Assembly (NCBI RefSeq): GCF_026409565.1
Contig: NZ_CP112881.1
Span: 1,659,501 to 1,723,500, forward strand
DNA: 64,000 nt
From: Sneathiella aquimaris
Lineage (GTDB): Bacteria; Pseudomonadota; Alphaproteobacteria; Sneathiellales; Sneathiellaceae
Direction: 5' to 3'
Under the pieces are notes generated by a model. The model was given only the letters and a program-made list of their open reading frames with translations. It searched no databases and had not been told where the DNA came from. Position 1 is the stretch's first letter; the number at the start of each line of letters is the position of its first letter. A program made the translations under genes and the position numbers. This document shows, piece after piece, positions 61,215 to 64,000 of this stretch.

Positions 61215-62072
61215 TCAGTCCAGCGGCGTTTCTGTCCGGCCTGCCAGATCCTGAACAAACTGCCAGGCGACCCGACCGGATCGGGACCCACGTGTCCGGG
61301 TCCACTCGATAGCCTCTTTTTTCATGTCATCGTCTGAAACCGGGATGTCGTAATGTGCTATATAGCCTCGAATCATTTCAAGATATTCATCTTGTGAGCA
61401 GCTGTGAAAGCCCAGCCATAAGCCAAACCGATCGGACAACGAGACTTTCTCTTCAATCGCCTCGGAGGGCATGACCGCCGTTGCCCGCTCGTTTTCAATC
61501 ATGTCGCGGCGCATCAGATGACGCCGGTTCGAGGTGGCATAAAAAATAACGTTCGCTGGACGGCCTTCCAAGCCGCCATCTAGAACTGTTTTCAGCGACT
61601 TGTACGTGTCGTCATCGCCGTCAAAAGACAAATCATCACAGAATAAAACGCAACGCCGTTCGGTTTTTTGCAGGCTCTGCATCAGCTCTGGCAATGACGG
61701 AATATCTTCCCGGTGTATTTCAACCAGAACCAGAGCATCATCCAGTTGCTGATTGACCAGAGCATGGGAGGCTTTGACAAGCGAACTTTTCCCCATTCCA
61801 CGTGCGCCCCACAGCAAGGCATTGTTGGCAGGCAACCCTTTGGCAAAACGAAGCGTGTTATCCAGAAGGATGTCTTTGACTCTGTCAATGCCATGCAACA
61901 TGGACATGTCGACATAGTTCACCTTAGGTACGGGGCGCAAAACATTTGTTTCGGCTTGCCAGACAAAGGCAGTCCCCTGACTGAGGTCAGGTTCAGGAAG
62001 GGCGGGCGGAGCCAGTCGGTCAAGACTGTCTGCAATACGGGTTAATTGTGTCAGTAAGGCGTCGTTTGTCAT
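61215..62072 (-). CDS. ATP-binding protein, DUF815 family
   Basis: A 285-aa AAA-like ATPase starting at ATG 62072; the ATG at 62174 would add 34 unlike residues. Walker A GARGMGKSS is in NNALLWGARGMGKSSLVKAS, Walker B VLFCDDLSFDGDDD, and the arginine-bearing C-terminal RTRGSRSGRVAWQFVQDLAG. DUF815 proteins are found across alphaproteobacteria, usually near yajC; function is not established. Convergent to the lipoprotein gene, one base from its stop. Confidence 0.92.
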   Translation of the reverse strand: MTNDALLTQLTRIADSLDRLAPPALPEPDLSQGTAFVWQAETNVLRPVPKVNYVDMSMLHGIDRVKDILLDNTLRFAKGLPANNALLWGARGMGKSSLVKASHALVNQQLDDALVLVEIHREDIPSLPELMQSLQKTERRCVLFCDDLSFDGDDDTYKSLKTVLDGGLEGRPANVIFYATSNRRHLMRRDMIENERATAVMPSEAIEEKVSLSDRFGLWLGFHSCSQDEYLEMIRGYIAHYDIPVSDDDMKKEAIEWTRTRGSRSGRVAWQFVQDLAGRTETPLD

Positions 62073-62332
62073 AAGTTCTGATTGAAAAGTTAATGAGGAG
62101 TTCCAATCTATCCCATTAACTGAAAAAGCACAGTAAAAACTGTTTCGCTCTAAATCGGGCGGCTGTCTGGACATGAACAGTCTGGAATAGCGTCAGGAAA
62201 TGAGGCAGGTGGGTATTTTGCTGCTTGCAATGAGGGGCAGGACTACTATAACAGTCGTTCAAATATTTTTGTGTATAGCCGCTGAAATCGGGCTATGCGA
62301 GGCTATAAAAGTCGTTTTAGAGGGTCAAAATT

Positions 62333-62674
62333 ATGAACCAGGAATTAGCGCAGTTTTTGCCGTTGATCCTTATCGGTGTTGTATTCTACTTCTTGCTTAT
62401 CCGTCCGCAGCAAAAGCGGGTGAAAGAACATAAAGCCATGGTAGAAGGCGTTCGCCGCGGTGACAATGTTGTCACTGCTGGAGGCATTATGGGTAAAGTA
62501 ACGAAAGTTCGGGATGACAATGTCGTTCAGATCGAAGTTGCACCTGAAGTGCGGATCGATGTTGTAAAATCTACACTGTCAGAAATTCGCAGTAAATCTG
62601 AGCCTGCCAATACAGCTGCTAAGCCGGCTGAAGAAAAAGAAGGCGGGTTTCTAGGGAAGCTGAAAAAGAAATAA
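62333..62674 (+). CDS. yajC: Sec accessory subunit YajC
   Basis: A 113-aa protein with one membrane helix (FLPLILIGVVFYFLLIRPQQ) followed by KRVKEHKAMVEGVRRGDNVV, VTAGGIMGKVTKV, the typical YajC core, and a charged tail. It associates with SecDF. It is followed by secD. Confidence 0.95.
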   Translation: MNQELAQFLPLILIGVVFYFLLIRPQQKRVKEHKAMVEGVRRGDNVVTAGGIMGKVTKVRDDNVVQIEVAPEVRIDVVKSTLSEIRSKSEPANTAAKPAEEKEGGFLGKLKKK

Positions 62675-62686
62675 CGGATATTTGCG

Positions 62687-64000
62687 ATGATTAGCTTCCC
62701 CAAGTGGAAGACCGCCCTTGTTTTGCTTGTAAGCATTCTGGGGGTGGCCTATACGATTCCTAATTTTATCCCGGCCGAAAAGTTGGTGGACATGCCTGAA
62801 TGGGCGCCGCGCCAACATATTAATCTGGGCTTGGATTTGCAGGGAGGCTCTCATCTGCTCATGCAGGTGGACACCGCAGACGTTAAAGAAAAAATGATGG
62901 AGGGACTGGCGGATTCTGTTCGCGCCAACCTCCGCGGGACCGAACCAAAACTAGGTTTCAGAAACCTGACCGTGAAGAAGAACTCAGTTACGTTCAGTTT
63001 GCGAAATCCAGAAGACCGGGATTTGGTTCGGGAACGGCTGGCGTCCATCTCAAATTTGATGCCAAATGGTCAGCGTAGTCATTTGATCACCGTTGGCGAT
63101 GATGATGTTGTGACGCTAGAGCCTAGTGAGCAGGCCATTGCGGACCGTGTCAGTGCCGTTGTTACTCAATCTATTGAAATTGTCGGACGCCGGGTCAATG
63201 AAACGGGCATTAACGAGCCCACTATTCAGCGGCAAGGTAAGGATCGGATATTGGTCCAGCTTCCAGGTCTTGGTGATCCGCAACGGATCATCGATCTGCT
63301 GGGGCAAACGGCGCAAATGACATTCCATCTTGTGGATGTTTCTGCAAGTGCTGCGGTTGGCCGTCCGCCAGCGGGATCCAAACGTCTTCCTGCAATGGAA
63401 GCCGGTGAGCCGGACTATGTCATTAAGAACCGGGTTATGGTGTCTGGTGAAAATCTTGAAGATGCTCAGGCCACTTTTCAACAGGGACAACCCGTTGTCT
63501 CCATCCGTTTTAACGGTTTGGGCGGCAAGCAGTTCGGTAAAGTAACGTCTGAAAATGTTGGACGGCCTTTTGCCATTGTTCTGGATGGTAAAGTGATTAG
63601 CGCGCCTCGTATTAATGAGCCGATTTTAGGTGGCAGCGCGGTGATCAGTGGTGGCTTCAATATCCAGGGCGCTCAGGATTTGGCCCTGTTGTTACGGGCC
63701 GGTGCTTTGCCCGCTCCGTTGAAAGTGATCGAGCAACGTTCCGTTGGTCCAGACTTGGGTAAAGACTCTATCGAAGCTGGCAAAATTGCCGGTATTATCG
63801 GTATTGTTGGTGTTATCGTTTTCATGATCGTCACATACGGCTTTTTTGGACTTGTGGCCAACATTGCCCTGATCATGAATATGTTCCTGATCGGTGCTTC
63901 ATTGTCTGTATTGGGCGCAACACTGACGCTGCCGGGTATTGCAGGTATTATCCTGACCGTCGGTATGGCTGTGGATGCGAACGTTTTGATTTTTGAACGG
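62687..64000 (+). CDS. secD: Protein translocase subunit SecD, 3' end outside the window
   Basis: The frame runs from ATG 62687, 12 bp after yajC, to the window end (438 codons). The N-terminal membrane helix is KTALVLLVSILGVAYTIPNF, then LGLDLQGGSHLLMQVD (motif D1), the P1 domain (GRRVNETGINEPTIQRQG) and, near the end, LRAGALPAPLKVIEQRSVGP (D4-like) with helices 2-4 starting at about residue 365. SecD works with SecF and the proton motive force to complete preprotein export. The remaining C-terminal helices and secF are beyond the window. Confidence 0.95.
   Translation, partial: MISFPKWKTALVLLVSILGVAYTIPNFIPAEKLVDMPEWAPRQHINLGLDLQGGSHLLMQVDTADVKEKMMEGLADSVRANLRGTEPKLGFRNLTVKKNSVTFSLRNPEDRDLVRERLASISNLMPNGQRSHLITVGDDDVVTLEPSEQAIADRVSAVVTQSIEIVGRRVNETGINEPTIQRQGKDRILVQLPGLGDPQRIIDLLGQTAQMTFHLVDVSASAAVGRPPAGSKRLPAMEAGEPDYVIKNRVMVSGENLEDAQATFQQGQPVVSIRFNGLGGKQFGKVTSENVGRPFAIVLDGKVISAPRINEPILGGSAVISGGFNIQGAQDLALLLRAGALPAPLKVIEQRSVGPDLGKDSIEAGKIAGIIGIVGVIVFMIVTYGFFGLVANIALIMNMFLIGASLSVLGATLTLPGIAGIILTVGMAVDANVLIFER

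Noticed and set aside
61215-62174. Upstream start (62174) for the DUF815 gene
   Set aside because: The extra 34 residues do not resemble the family, which begins close to the ATG at 62072.

Overview
The window is one contiguous stretch of an alphaproteobacterial chromosome. The evidence is a popZ homologue (DUF2497) between tolC-like and valS genes, and the long syntenic block xthA-erpA / argS-like / SPOR / nagZ / site-2 protease / scpAB / tatABC / serS / surE / pcm / LysM-M23 / DUF815 ATPase / yajC / secD. A VPLPA-type C-terminal sorting protein and moderate GC suggest a marine Rhodospirillales- or Sneathiella-like lineage. That placement is an inference and no search was run.

Layout. 1-4071: a partial secreted protein, a possible CTG-start micro-membrane protein, then a leftward group (GNAT, sseA, AlaX-type editing protein, cysteine synthase). 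4282-22096: a compact phage-derived element. A leftward XRE regulator and a 350-bp control region precede a rightward late-gene cassette: small and large terminase, DUF4055 portal, scaffold, P22-like coat, connector, stopper, tail terminator, tail tube, G/GT-type chaperone with a -1 frame extension, a very short tape measure, DUF2460, DUF2163, NlpC/P60, a 1110-aa tail-tip protein, fibre, two small membrane proteins and a class-3 lipase. No integrase, replication gene, endolysin or flanking att repeat is visible. The tail half has the gene order and the short tape measure of the Rhodobacter gene transfer agent, but the head half is P22-like. 22124-27835: GrlR-like protein, tRNA-Asn, Pmp3-like peptide, flavoprotein, tRNA-Cys, a Pcm-like methyltransferase and a TolC-like protein. 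27967-45161: popZ, valS, MFS exporter, acyl-CoA synthetase, sorting-signal protein, cyclase-family hydrolase, an OmpA-domain membrane protein with an N-terminal Cys/His finger, ilvD, cupin, GNAT, PAS protein and a PAS histidine kinase. 45285-64000: the conserved housekeeping block, interrupted by a Nudix gene and an FbpBC-type iron ABC transporter, and running off the window inside secD.

Most notable points. (1) The argS position of the housekeeping block holds a 347-aa ArgS-like protein that keeps the N-terminal additional domain and the anticodon-binding domain but has lost the HIGH/Rossmann catalytic core. (2) The phage-like element may be an undescribed gene-transfer-agent-like or tailocyte-like cassette. 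(3) Its structural operon begins with a consensus-like promoter followed about 15-20 nt after the predicted start site by a terminator hairpin, and is punctuated by further hairpin/T7 signals, suggesting control by termination or antitermination. All functional statements come from reading motifs and gene order.
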